Source: Streptomyces griseiscabiei (GTDB taxonomy: Bacteria; Actinomycetota; Actinomycetes; Streptomycetales; Streptomycetaceae). Taken from it: a stretch of 64,000 bases of DNA. The stretch covers positions 2,108,001 to 2,172,000 of the forward strand of contig NZ_JAGJBZ010000001.1 in assembly GCF_020010925.1 (NCBI RefSeq), written 5' to 3'. The position numbers were made by a program, and so were the translations under genes. Within the stretch, counting starts at the first letter, position 1, and each line of letters opens with the position of its first letter. Shown in pieces: positions 8,230-16,428 of the stretch. Under the pieces are notes generated by a model that was given only the letters and a program-made list of their open reading frames with translations, searched no databases and was not told where the DNA came from.

Positions 8230-9930
8230 TCAGTGCCCCCGGAACGCCTCCTCCAGCCACCAGGCGCCGTGGCCGCGGGTGACCTTGGCGTCGAGGAGGA
8301 AGGGGGTCGTGCGGGGGCCGGTGAGCCAGTGGCGGAGGGGGGCGAGGTCGGCGGGGGTGCGGACGGTGGTGGCGTCGAAGCCGTAGCCGCGGGCCAGGGC
8401 GGCGAGGTCGGCCGGGGGGAAGGTGACCGTGTCCAGGGGGTGGCCGGCGGGGCCGAAGTGGTGGACCTCGGCGCCGTAGGACTCGTCGTCGTAGACGACG
8501 ACCACCATGGGCAGACCGAGGCGCCCTACGGTGTCCAGTTCGACGGCGCTCATCAGGAAGCCGCCGTCACCGAGGGCGGCCACGGGGAGGCGGTCGGGTC
8601 GGGCGAGGGCCGCGCCGATGGTGGTGGCGAGGCCGAGGCCGATGGACTGGAAGGCCTGGGTGAAGCAGAAGCCCTGGTGGTCCGGGACCGAGAGATAGGC
8701 GCTGGGGTGCCCCATGAAGTTGCCGGAGTCCACGCCGACCACCCGCTCCGCGGGGAGGATGTCGTCGAGGGCGATGGTCAGCGTGCGCGGGTCGATGCGC
8801 TCCTCGTCCCCCTCGTCCTCGTACGGCACGTCCCGCCACCGGACGCGGGCGGCGAGGGCGGCTTCGGTGGCGGGGGTGCGGTAGCCCTCCGGGGACGTCC
8901 GGGTGCCGGCGGTGCCCCCGGCAGCGGCGTTCCCGTCCCCGGCTTCCCCGTCCCTGTCGGCTTCCGCGAGGGCGTGCCGGGCCGTGAGTTCCACGTCTCC
9001 GGTCACGGACGCGTGGATCGGGCGGTGGCGGCCCGGTGCGGTGGGGTCGTCGTCGATCTGGACGACGGTGGTGCCGGGGGCGATGAGGGTGCCGTGGCGC
9101 GTCGTCCACATGTTCAGGGCGCAGCCCCAGCCGACGATCAGGTCGGCGCCCCGGATGAGTTCGGCGGTGAGGGGGGAGGCGAAGCCGCCGGAGATGCCGA
9201 GGGACCAGGGGCTGTGGTGGAAGAGGCCGTGCGCGACCGCCGAGGTGGCGAGGAGGGCGCCGTGACGGTCGGCGAGGGCGGTGAGCGCGTCGCGGGCGCC
9301 GGGGGTGCGGGCGCCCCGGCCGGCCACGAACACGGGGCGCCGGGACCTGCGCAACTCGCTTGCCAGGGCGGCTACTTCGGCCGGGTCGGGTGCGACGGGC
9401 ACGCGCGGGGGCGGCGGGGCGACGACGGACGGCGTACCGGCTTCGGGGACCTCCAGGGCCTGCACCTCCAGGGGCAGGTTGAGGAGGACCGTCCGCCGGT
9501 CGTGCAGCGCGCGGCGGACGGCCTCGCAGGCCTCCTCCACCGCCGTCGCCGCCGAGGTCACCCGGGCCGTCTCCGCGCCCACCGCCCGGGCCAGCGCGTC
9601 CTGGTCGATGTGGAAGTTGGAGTGCGGCCGGGTGACCTCGGCCGCCAGGACGAGCAGCGGGGTGCGGCTCTTGGCGGCCTCGGCGACACCCGTGACGGCG
9701 TTCGTCAGGCCGGGGCCCTGGTGGACGCTGAGACCGGCGATGCCTCCGGTCGTGCGGGCGTAGGCGTCGGCCATCGTCGCCGCGCCACCCTCGTGGCGCG
9801 CGGCGACGAAGCGGGCGCCGGCCGCGACCAGCGCGTTGGTGAGATGGAAGTTGCCGGACCCGACCACGCCGAAGACATGGTCGACGCCGGACGCGTGGAG
9901 AGCCCGGCCGACGGCCTCGGCGACCTTCAT
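8230..9930 (-). CDS. Thiamine-diphosphate-dependent enzyme (acetolactate synthase / benzoylformate decarboxylase type)
   Basis: About 566 residues with the three-domain plan of the decarboxylase/synthase superfamily: PYR domain (Glu in RHEGGAATMADAY, ~47), central domain, and PP domain with the GDG motif (GDGGFLMSAVELDTVG, then VVVVYDDESYG where NN is usual). The replacement of the common NN by DD is seen in some subfamilies. It overlaps the upstream cyclase gene by ATGA, so the two are translationally coupled and probably act in one pathway on a 2-oxo acid or related compound. The substrate cannot be named. Confidence 0.75.
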   Translation of the reverse strand: MKVAEAVGRALHASGVDHVFGVVGSGNFHLTNALVAAGARFVAARHEGGAATMADAYARTTGGIAGLSVHQGPGLTNAVTGVAEAAKSRTPLLVLAAEVTRPHSNFHIDQDALARAVGAETARVTSAATAVEEACEAVRRALHDRRTVLLNLPLEVQALEVPEAGTPSVVAPPPPRVPVAPDPAEVAALASELRRSRRPVFVAGRGARTPGARDALTALADRHGALLATSAVAHGLFHHSPWSLGISGGFASPLTAELIRGADLIVGWGCALNMWTTRHGTLIAPGTTVVQIDDDPTAPGRHRPIHASVTGDVELTARHALAEADRDGEAGDGNAAAGGTAGTRTSPEGYRTPATEAALAARVRWRDVPYEDEGDEERIDPRTLTIALDDILPAERVVGVDSGNFMGHPSAYLSVPDHQGFCFTQAFQSIGLGLATTIGAALARPDRLPVAALGDGGFLMSAVELDTVGRLGLPMVVVVYDDESYGAEVHHFGPAGHPLDTVTFPPADLAALARGYGFDATTVRTPADLAPLRHWLTGPRTTPFLLDAKVTRGHGAWWLEEAFRGH

Positions 9931-10712
9931 GAGCGCTCCACCAGGGCGAGCACGCGCGCGGGCGCCCCGGATCCGGCGACGATGGGCAGGGGCCCGGCGA
10001 TGACGACGGCGCCGGTCGGCGGCAGCGCGTCCAGATTGCGGAGCTGGGTCAGGCCGTACTTGCCGTTGCCGAGGAAGTAGGAGTGGCAGGGGAACGGCGG
10101 GTCGAAGGAGTGCGCGCGTCCGGCGTCGGTGCCGACGGTCTCCACACCGAGTCCGATCACCGGGGTCTCCTCGGCCACCCAGCGCGCGCACTCCGGTGCC
10201 AGGCCGGGCGTGTGCGGGCCACCGCCGTCCGCGTTGAGGAACGTCTCCTGGGAGTGGCCGCGGGCGTCCCAGCCGGTGCGCAGGAACAGCCAACCGCCGT
10301 CGGGCAGGGGGCCGTTGTCCGCCTCCCAGGCCTTGATGTGGCCGACCTCCACAAGGAAGTCCGGGTCGGCCGCCGCCTGTTCGGCGAAGTCGAGCACGGC
10401 CACCGGCGCGATCAGCCGTCGCGCCGGTACGGACGCCACGTCGTCGAGGTCCTTTCCGGTGACCCAGTGGACGGGGGCGTCGAAGTGGGTACCGGTGTGC
10501 TCGCCGCTGCGGAAGTTGTTCCAGTACCAGGCCGGACCCCGGTCGTCGTAGCGGCTGATCTCCGCCAGCTCGAACACCTGGGTCTGGCCGAACTCCGGCG
10601 GCAGTTGGATCACCGGCGTCGATGACGACAGCGGCGAGGTGAGGTCCACGACCTCGATCGCGCCACCGCGCATCCCGGACACCAGGGCGGCGAGGACGGA
10701 CGGCTGGGTCAT
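9927..10712 (-). CDS. Cyclase-family hydrolase (KynB / isatin hydrolase fold)
   Basis: About 261 residues. The metal-binding signature HxGTHxDxPxH is present as HTGTHFDAPVHW (~75-86), as in arylformamidases and isatin hydrolases; further ligands are probably in the GPHTPG region. These enzymes open cyclic amides or formamides with Mn or Zn. ATG at 10712 has a clear GGAGG six bases upstream. First gene of a two-gene unit with the thiamine-diphosphate enzyme, suggesting ring opening followed by a carboligation or decarboxylation step. Confidence 0.8.
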   Translation of the reverse strand: MTQPSVLAALVSGMRGGAIEVVDLTSPLSSSTPVIQLPPEFGQTQVFELAEISRYDDRGPAWYWNNFRSGEHTGTHFDAPVHWVTGKDLDDVASVPARRLIAPVAVLDFAEQAAADPDFLVEVGHIKAWEADNGPLPDGGWLFLRTGWDARGHSQETFLNADGGGPHTPGLAPECARWVAEETPVIGLGVETVGTDAGRAHSFDPPFPCHSYFLGNGKYGLTQLRNLDALPPTGAVVIAGPLPIVAGSGAPARVLALVERS

Positions 10713-10858
10713 GGCGGGCCTCCGGGGACGATCGACGCGGACGCGCGTCCGCGGGCCCGTCCGGTCTGCGGGCCCGCCCAGGGTGTCACCGGGGGCGCAC
10801 ACGCACCAGATCGAAAACCGGATGCGGGATCGGCGCGGGCGCCGTTACGCTCACCGCG

Positions 10859-10915
10859 ATGACTACTTCCTCCCTCGACAGATCGGGGGTCCCGTCCGCG
10901 CAAGGTGAGTGCTGA
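10859..10915 (+). other. Possible 18-codon leader ORF coupled to the next gene
   Basis: ATG at 10859 opens an 18-codon frame (MTTSSLDRSGVPSAQGEC) whose TGA overlaps the ATG at 10915. There is no Shine-Dalgarno, but a TACGCT hexamer ends 7 bp before the ATG, the spacing expected of a leaderless transcript. No matching -35 element is obvious. Speculative. Confidence 0.25.
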
Positions 10916-12339
10916 TGCTCACCGATCACGCGAACGAGGACTCCCGGCTTTCCTTCTGGGCACGTGTGCGCGAGTTCGCCGTGCCACCCTCCATGATCGA
11001 GACCGCGACCGCGCGCCGTGCCGTCGGCGACTGGGCCGGGGCATGCGCCGCCGCGGGTATCGACCTCGATCTCGGCCTGCGTGCCGTGACGAGCCGTCAC
11101 GGCCGTGAGCTGACATCCCAAGTCCGCGACGATCTGCGGCACTTGGCCCCGGATCTGCTGCGCTGGCACATGCCGAGGATCGCTCCCGACGGGCTGCTGC
11201 GTCCGGGGCTCACCGTCACACTGGCCCGCTATCGGGCGGCGGGGCGTGCCGGACCGCATCCCGTGCACCTCGTGGCCCGGACCCCGCCCGCCTGGGCCGA
11301 CGCCGGCCAGCGGATCGGCCTCGCCCTGTGGGACGGGTCCCGCGACGGGTCCCTGACCGGCAACGGTGCCCGCGGGCATCCCCACCCCCGCCCGAGCCGC
11401 CGGTACCGGCTCGACCTGCATCGCCATCTGTGGGACGCGCGCAGGGCGGCCGAACTACGGCTCCGCTCCGGGGCGGACCGCCCGGGACCGGTCCCGCCAC
11501 GGTCGTACGAGGCCGGGGCGGGCCGGCTTGGGCCTGACGATCCGGCGCTCGTGGCCTCCGGGCGTGGCTGCGCCGTCGAACGGTGGGCGGACGAGGCCGC
11601 GATCGTGCTGCGCGCCGAGGGGCGGTCCTCCGGGACCGTGCTCGTACGGTACGGCGCCCGGCGCCGGCTCCTGCTGGACCTCGGCACCGCCCCGACCTCC
11701 TTGCGGATCACACCCCTCTCCGGTGACGACGGTGCCGTCGGGTCGCTGCCGGTGCTGCCCGACGCCGCGACCTGGCTGGCGCCCGATCTGGAGCTGATCC
11801 GGGCCGGGGCGGTCGATGCCGACCGGCTGCATCCGCTGGTCGCGTCGGCGTTGGTGCCGGACCAGGTGCGGGCGGGCCCGGCCGAGCCGCCGGACCGGGC
11901 GGGACAGCCGCGGATCGTGGAGTGCCGGGGAGAGCGGCACCGGATCGGCCTGGTCGACGGCGTACTGGTCGCCCTGGACCATGACCCGGCCCAACTCCGG
12001 CGGGAGGAACTGCTGGTCGAGCTGACCGGCACCCCCCTGCCCTGTCTGCGGGCCATCGACGAGGCACACCGCCGCCCGGACTGTCTCTCCGGCGTCCGCG
12101 AACGACTGGACCACGGGGACATCGCCGGTGCGCTGGCCGTCGTCGAAGGGCTCCTCGGCCCCGAGGCGGTCCTGCGGGACGGCGCGCTGCGGGACGAGCT
12201 GGAGTCGGCGGCCCAGCGGCGGATCGCCTACGGCCTCTACCGGGCCGGCCTCACCGACCTCACCCGTGACCGGGTCCGTTCCAACGGGGGACGCCGCCCT
12301 TCCCGGCAGCGCCGCCCCCGCGTCGCGACCTTCTTCTGA
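10915..12339 (+). CDS. Unknown protein, first gene of a MoxR-AAA / VWA unit
   Basis: About 474 residues, predicted soluble, rich in Arg and Ala, with no motif I recognise. The N-terminal third is helical (SFWARVREFAVPPSMIETATARRAVGDW describes a region starting near residue 13). The middle holds a segment like a beta-domain (ECRGERHRIGLVDGVLVALD) and the C-terminus is helical and basic. ATG at 10915 has AAGGTGAG five bases upstream; GTG at 10909 is too close to that site. The next two genes encode an AAA ATPase and a VWA-like metalloprotein, so this is probably an effector, adaptor or substrate of that ATPase. Confidence 0.7.
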   Translation: MLTDHANEDSRLSFWARVREFAVPPSMIETATARRAVGDWAGACAAAGIDLDLGLRAVTSRHGRELTSQVRDDLRHLAPDLLRWHMPRIAPDGLLRPGLTVTLARYRAAGRAGPHPVHLVARTPPAWADAGQRIGLALWDGSRDGSLTGNGARGHPHPRPSRRYRLDLHRHLWDARRAAELRLRSGADRPGPVPPRSYEAGAGRLGPDDPALVASGRGCAVERWADEAAIVLRAEGRSSGTVLVRYGARRRLLLDLGTAPTSLRITPLSGDDGAVGSLPVLPDAATWLAPDLELIRAGAVDADRLHPLVASALVPDQVRAGPAEPPDRAGQPRIVECRGERHRIGLVDGVLVALDHDPAQLRREELLVELTGTPLPCLRAIDEAHRRPDCLSGVRERLDHGDIAGALAVVEGLLGPEAVLRDGALRDELESAAQRRIAYGLYRAGLTDLTRDRVRSNGGRRPSRQRRPRVATFF

Positions 12340-12393
12340 TCGCGCCCTCACTCGTCTCAGCGCACTCCACCACACACCCCAAGGTGATCGAAT

Positions 12394-13695
12394 ATGCCCA
12401 CATGTACGCCGTTCGCCCTGCCCACCGTCCTCACCGAAGCCGACACCACTGACACCGGTGGCGCCGAGGGAACCGACCCCTCCCCCGTCTCCCAACTCGA
12501 CACAGCGGGCGCCCTGTTGAGCCTGCTGCGCACCACGACCACCGAACCCCGCCCCGACACCCAGCTGGAGGCGCTGACCCTCGCCGTGGCCGCGGATCTG
12601 CCCGTACTGCTGTGGGGCGAGCCGGGCATCGGCAAGACCGCGGCACTGACCCAGCTCGCCACCGCCCTGGACCTTCCGCTGACGACCGTGATCGCCAGCG
12701 TGCACGAGCCGTCCGACTTCTCGGGGCTGCCGATCGTCGGGGACGACCCGGCCGAGCAGGGCGTGCCGATGGCTCCGCCGGACTGGGCGGTGCGGCTGGT
12801 GCGGGCGGGCCGGGGGCTGCTGTTCCTGGACGAGCTGTCGACGGCGCCGCCCGCCGTCCAGGCCGCGCTGCTGCGGCTCGTGCTGGAGCGCAGGATCGGC
12901 GCGCTCCGACTGCCGCCCGGCGTACGGATCGTGGCCGCCGCCAACCCACGGTCCTCGGCGGCCGACGGCTGGGAACTGAGCCCGCCGCTGGCCAACCGGT
13001 TCGTGCACCTGCAGTGGGCCCACGACCACGAGGTGGTCGTACGGGGTCTCGGCGGGACCTGGCCGCGCGCCACCCTGCCGCGGCTCGCGCCGGAGCGGCT
13101 GTCGGAGGCGGTGGAGTTCGCCCGGCGGGCGGTCTGCACACTGCTGGCCGCGCGCCCCAAGCTCGTGCATCAGCTGCCCGGCAGCGAGACCCGGCGGGGC
13201 GGGCCGTGGCCGTCGCCCCGGAGCTGGGAGATGTCGCTGCACCTCATCGCCTTCGCGACCGCCTCCGGGGTCTCGCGCGATGTGCTGTCCCTGTTGGTCA
13301 GGGGCACCGTGGGGGACGGTCCGGGCCTTGAGCTGCTGGCGAGTCTGGACCGGCTGGACCTCCCTGATCCCGAGGTGCTGCTCGCCGACCCGACGGCGGC
13401 GGAACTGCCGCAGCGCGGAGATCTGCGGCAGGCGGTGCTCGACGGCGTGGTGGCGGCGGTCCGGGCCCGCCCGGAGAGGGAGCGCTGGGACGCGGCCTGG
13501 GCACTGCTGGTCCGGGCGCTGGAGACCGGCGCCCCTGACCTGGTGGTCGTCCCCGCGACGACGCTCGCCTCGCTGCGCCGCGACGACTGGGACGTTCCGG
13601 CGGCGATCGAGAACCTCGCCGGAGTCGTCACCCTGTCCCGACGCGCGGACGAGGCGGCGGCCCGCGCCAAGGCGGCGACGAGGCCTCGCCGATGA
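12394..13695 (+). CDS. MoxR-type AAA ATPase
   Basis: About 433 residues. Walker A GEPGIGKT (~75-82), Walker B LLFLDELS (~143), and a sensor-1-like AANPRSS (~190) are visible, with SDFSGLPIVGDDP after the first helix as in MoxR proteins that handle VWA partners. The family acts as a chaperone-like remodelling ATPase, often for metal or cofactor insertion. ATG at 12394 has AAGGTGA upstream. Its stop overlaps the start of the VWA-like gene (ATGA), so the two products should be made together. Confidence 0.88.
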   Translation: MPTCTPFALPTVLTEADTTDTGGAEGTDPSPVSQLDTAGALLSLLRTTTTEPRPDTQLEALTLAVAADLPVLLWGEPGIGKTAALTQLATALDLPLTTVIASVHEPSDFSGLPIVGDDPAEQGVPMAPPDWAVRLVRAGRGLLFLDELSTAPPAVQAALLRLVLERRIGALRLPPGVRIVAAANPRSSAADGWELSPPLANRFVHLQWAHDHEVVVRGLGGTWPRATLPRLAPERLSEAVEFARRAVCTLLAARPKLVHQLPGSETRRGGPWPSPRSWEMSLHLIAFATASGVSRDVLSLLVRGTVGDGPGLELLASLDRLDLPDPEVLLADPTAAELPQRGDLRQAVLDGVVAAVRARPERERWDAAWALLVRALETGAPDLVVVPATTLASLRRDDWDVPAAIENLAGVVTLSRRADEAAARAKAATRPRR

Positions 13696-15032
13696 GCGCC
13701 CCCACGAGCCCGAACGCGACGGTGAGCGCCGGCACACCAGGCCCACCGGACACGGCGGGTGCACCGGGCGCAGTGGGTGCACCGGCCGCACCTCGCGCAC
13801 CTGGCACCCCGACGCTCGACTACGACAAGCTCTTCGCCGCCCGGCTGCAGGCCGCGCGGGCCCGCCCCTATCTCGCGACGGCGTTGTTCGCGCTGCACAC
13901 CGTCGAGTCCCGGCAGGTGCCCACGATGGGGGTGGACCGGTACTGGCGGTGCTATGTCTCCCCCCGCTTCGTGGACCGTACGCCGGTGGAGGAGCTGGCC
14001 GGGGTGTGGGTGCACGAGGTGTCCCATCTGCTGCGCGACCATCACGGGCGCAGCGACCGGGTCGCCGAGGAGCGAGGGCTGACCGGGCCCGGTGAGCGGC
14101 TGCGGATGAACATCGCCGCCGACTGCGAGATCAACGACGACGTGTTCGGCGACGGGCTGGTCAAGCCCGAGGGGGTCGTGGAGCCGGCGTTCCTGAACCT
14201 GCCCACGGGGCAGTTGATGGAGGACTATCTGCGGCAGTTCCAACTCGGTTCCCGGACCGTGGAGTTGGCGTGGCTGGACTGCGGCAGTGGCGCCGACGGT
14301 CTGGAGCGTGACTGGGAGTTGGGGCCGGACGGGGCGCACGGCCTGAGCGAGCAGGAACGGGACGCGGTGCGGTTCCGGGTGGCGCAGGGGATCACCGGCC
14401 GCCCGGGGTCCGCGCCCGAGGGCTGGCGGCGCTGGGCGGAGGAGGCGTTCCATCCGCCGCAGCCGTGGCGGGCGTTGCTGGGCGCGGCGGTCCGGTCGGC
14501 GGCCTCCGCGCCCGGCGCGGGGGAGGACTACAGCTACGGCCGGCCGTCGCGGCGCTCGGCCGGTGTGCCGGGCGCGGTGCTGCCGAGTCTGCGGCGCCGG
14601 CCCCCGCATGTCTCCGTGATCATCGACACCTCCGGGTCGGTGAGCGACGCGGAACTGGGCAGCGCGCTGCTGGAGGTCGCGGCGATCTCGCGTGCCGTGG
14701 GCGGCCGGCGTGATCTCGTCACCGTCGTCCCGTGCGACGCGGCGGCCCGCATCGCCCACCCGCTGTGCCGGGCCGAGGGCATCCCGCTGATGGGCGGCGG
14801 CGGTACGAACCTCCGCGCCGGCTTCGCCAAGGCGCTGCGCAGCCACCCCCGGCCCGATGTCATCGTCGCCCTCACCGACGGCCAGACCCCCTGGCCGAGC
14901 AGCCGGCCGCCGTGCCGGACCGTGGTGGGGCTGTTCCCCCGGCACCACCAGCACAGCACCTATGACGAGGACGACCCCGACTACGTACCGGACTACCCGC
15001 CCGACTGGGCCCGCGTGGTGCAGATCGGGTAG
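13692..15032 (+). CDS. VWA-like metallopeptidase-type protein (DUF2201 type)
   Basis: About 446 residues. A Pro/Ala-rich N-terminus leads to a helical domain with a zinc-protease-like HExxH, HEVSH (~108-112), followed by H-H in RDHHGRS and by NIAADCEIND, which could give further metal ligands. The C-terminal third is a VWA-like fold with a MIDAS-type DTSGSVS (~311) and a GGGGTNL stretch. DUF2201-type proteins combine such a metallopeptidase-like domain with a VWA. Partner of the coupled MoxR ATPase. Proteolytic activity is inferred from the motif, not shown. Confidence 0.85.
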   Translation: MSAPTSPNATVSAGTPGPPDTAGAPGAVGAPAAPRAPGTPTLDYDKLFAARLQAARARPYLATALFALHTVESRQVPTMGVDRYWRCYVSPRFVDRTPVEELAGVWVHEVSHLLRDHHGRSDRVAEERGLTGPGERLRMNIAADCEINDDVFGDGLVKPEGVVEPAFLNLPTGQLMEDYLRQFQLGSRTVELAWLDCGSGADGLERDWELGPDGAHGLSEQERDAVRFRVAQGITGRPGSAPEGWRRWAEEAFHPPQPWRALLGAAVRSAASAPGAGEDYSYGRPSRRSAGVPGAVLPSLRRRPPHVSVIIDTSGSVSDAELGSALLEVAAISRAVGGRRDLVTVVPCDAAARIAHPLCRAEGIPLMGGGGTNLRAGFAKALRSHPRPDVIVALTDGQTPWPSSRPPCRTVVGLFPRHHQHSTYDEDDPDYVPDYPPDWARVVQIG

Positions 15033-15059
15033 GCACCTGCCTCCCACACTCCCCCCAAC

Positions 15060-15088
15060 ATGACAATGAAAACGATTATCGATAAGGT
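15060..15088 (+). promoter_or_regulatory. Promoter of the putative metallophore operon
   Basis: ATGACA (15060-15065) and TAAGGT (15083-15088) are separated by 17 bp, a good housekeeping-type promoter for this genus. The Fur/Zur-type box fills the spacer, so a bound repressor would block polymerase. The leader to the GTG at 15172 would be ~75 nt. Confidence 0.6.
15062..15084. promoter_or_regulatory. Fur-family (Zur-type) operator
   Basis: GACAATGAAAACGATTATC (15062-15080) matches 15 of 19 positions of the classical Fur box, and the overlapping AATGAAAACGATTATCGAT resembles the actinobacterial Zur box (TGAAAAtnATTTTCA type). Iron genes in Streptomyces usually carry a DmdR/IdeR iron box instead, so Zur is the likeliest Fur-family ligand. 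It lies inside the promoter of the ten-gene operon starting at 15172. Confidence 0.7.
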
Positions 15089-15171
15089 GCACATGTCAAC
15101 CCGGGCACCTCCTTGTCGAGGTGTCGTCGGGCTGCCCTGACGCCTGAACGCACCGCACGAAAAGGGGAGCC

Positions 15172-16428
15172 GTGGCTCATCTGTTGGTGGTCGAGAGCTG
15201 GGTCGGATCGATGAGCAGGCTGCTCCCACGGGCCATCCGGGAGGGCGGTCACGAGTTCACGTTCCTCACCCGCGACCTGCACCACTATCTGCGCTCCGCC
15301 CCCGAGGGCACGGCCCACCCGCTGCTCGGCGCGCGGAACGTCGTCACGGCCGACACCAACGACGTCGACACCCTCCTGCCGGAGGTGGACCGCCTGCACA
15401 CGGTGTTCGGCTTCGACGGGGTCGTCTCGTCCTGCGACTACTACCTGCCGACGGTGGCCCGGATCGCCGGACACCTCGGGCTCCCCGGGCCGGGCCCGCA
15501 GGCCGTGGCGGACGCCTGCCGCAAGGACGCCACCCGTCGGGTCCTCGCCGACGCCGATGTGCCCGGCCCCCGCTTCGCCCTGCACGAGGAGTGGGCCGAC
15601 CTCGCCCGGGCCGCCCGGGAGATCGGCTATCCGCTGGTCGTGAAACCCGTCGACCTGTGTGCGGGCATGTACGTCCGCCGCGTGGACAACGAGACCGAAC
15701 TCACCGCCGCCGTACGGGCGTTGGCCGACTTCCCGCTGAACGCGCGCGGGCAGCGACGGGTGCCCGCCGTGCTCCTCGAAGAGCTGCTGACCGGACCCGA
15801 GGTGAGCGTCGAGACGGTGTCGTACGCCGGAGCCGTGCATGTCGTGGGCGTGACCGACAAGAGCGTCGGCGGGGCGCCCGCGTTCGTCGAGACCGGGCAC
15901 ATGTTCCCCGCCGCGCTGTCGGCCGCCGACACGGAGGCCGCCGAGCAGACCGCGCGGGGCGCGCTCAAGGCGCTCGGGCTGACCGACGGCGTCGTGGCGC
16001 ACACCGAGATCAAGCTGACCCCGGACGGTCCGCGCGTGGTCGAGGTGAACCCCCGGCCCGCCGGCAACCGGATCACCGAGCTGGTCCGCCATGTCACCGG
16101 TATCGATCTCGCGGCGGCGGCCGTCGAGGTCGCCCTCGGCCGGCAACCCGATCTGCGGCGCCGGGAGACCGGGCTGCGCAGCGCCGCCGTCGGCTTCCTG
16201 GTACCGGAGACGTCGGGGACGCTCGAAGCGCTGGACGGCGGTCACCTCGCCGATGAGGAAGGCGTGTTGGAGCTCCAGCTCGCCGAACCCGGGCGGCCGG
16301 TCAGATCGGCGGGCAGCAACAACGAGTACCTCGGCCATGTCATGGCCGGCGACCCGGCCGGACCGGGCGCGCGTGAGCGGGTCGAGACACTGGTGGCCGA
16401 GCTGCGCTCCGGGCTGGTGATCCGGTGA
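15172..16428 (+). CDS. ATP-grasp ligase, putative metallophore biosynthesis
   Basis: About 418 residues. The order is an N-terminal pre-ATP-grasp domain (HLLVVESWVGS...), ATP-grasp domain with nucleotide-binding Lys in PLVVKPVDLCAGMYVR (~160), the acidic metal-binding strand HTEIKLTPDGPRVVEVNPRPAGNR (~280, given in two parts), and a C-terminal extension. This is the layout of carboxylate-amine ligases such as L-amino-acid ligases, which join two small molecules through an acyl phosphate. GTG at 15172 has GGGGAG upstream. First gene of the operon; its stop overlaps the next start (GTGA). Substrates are not determined by sequence; a dipeptide-like product would suit the epimerase-type gene at 18418. 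Confidence 0.82.
   Translation: MAHLLVVESWVGSMSRLLPRAIREGGHEFTFLTRDLHHYLRSAPEGTAHPLLGARNVVTADTNDVDTLLPEVDRLHTVFGFDGVVSSCDYYLPTVARIAGHLGLPGPGPQAVADACRKDATRRVLADADVPGPRFALHEEWADLARAAREIGYPLVVKPVDLCAGMYVRRVDNETELTAAVRALADFPLNARGQRRVPAVLLEELLTGPEVSVETVSYAGAVHVVGVTDKSVGGAPAFVETGHMFPAALSAADTEAAEQTARGALKALGLTDGVVAHTEIKLTPDGPRVVEVNPRPAGNRITELVRHVTGIDLAAAAVEVALGRQPDLRRRETGLRSAAVGFLVPETSGTLEALDGGHLADEEGVLELQLAEPGRPVRSAGSNNEYLGHVMAGDPAGPGARERVETLVAELRSGLVIR

Noticed and set aside
10915..15032. MoxR/VWA trio as the start of the metallophore operon
   Set aside because: A 140-bp gap holding its own promoter and Fur/Zur-type box separates them, and no coupling is seen.
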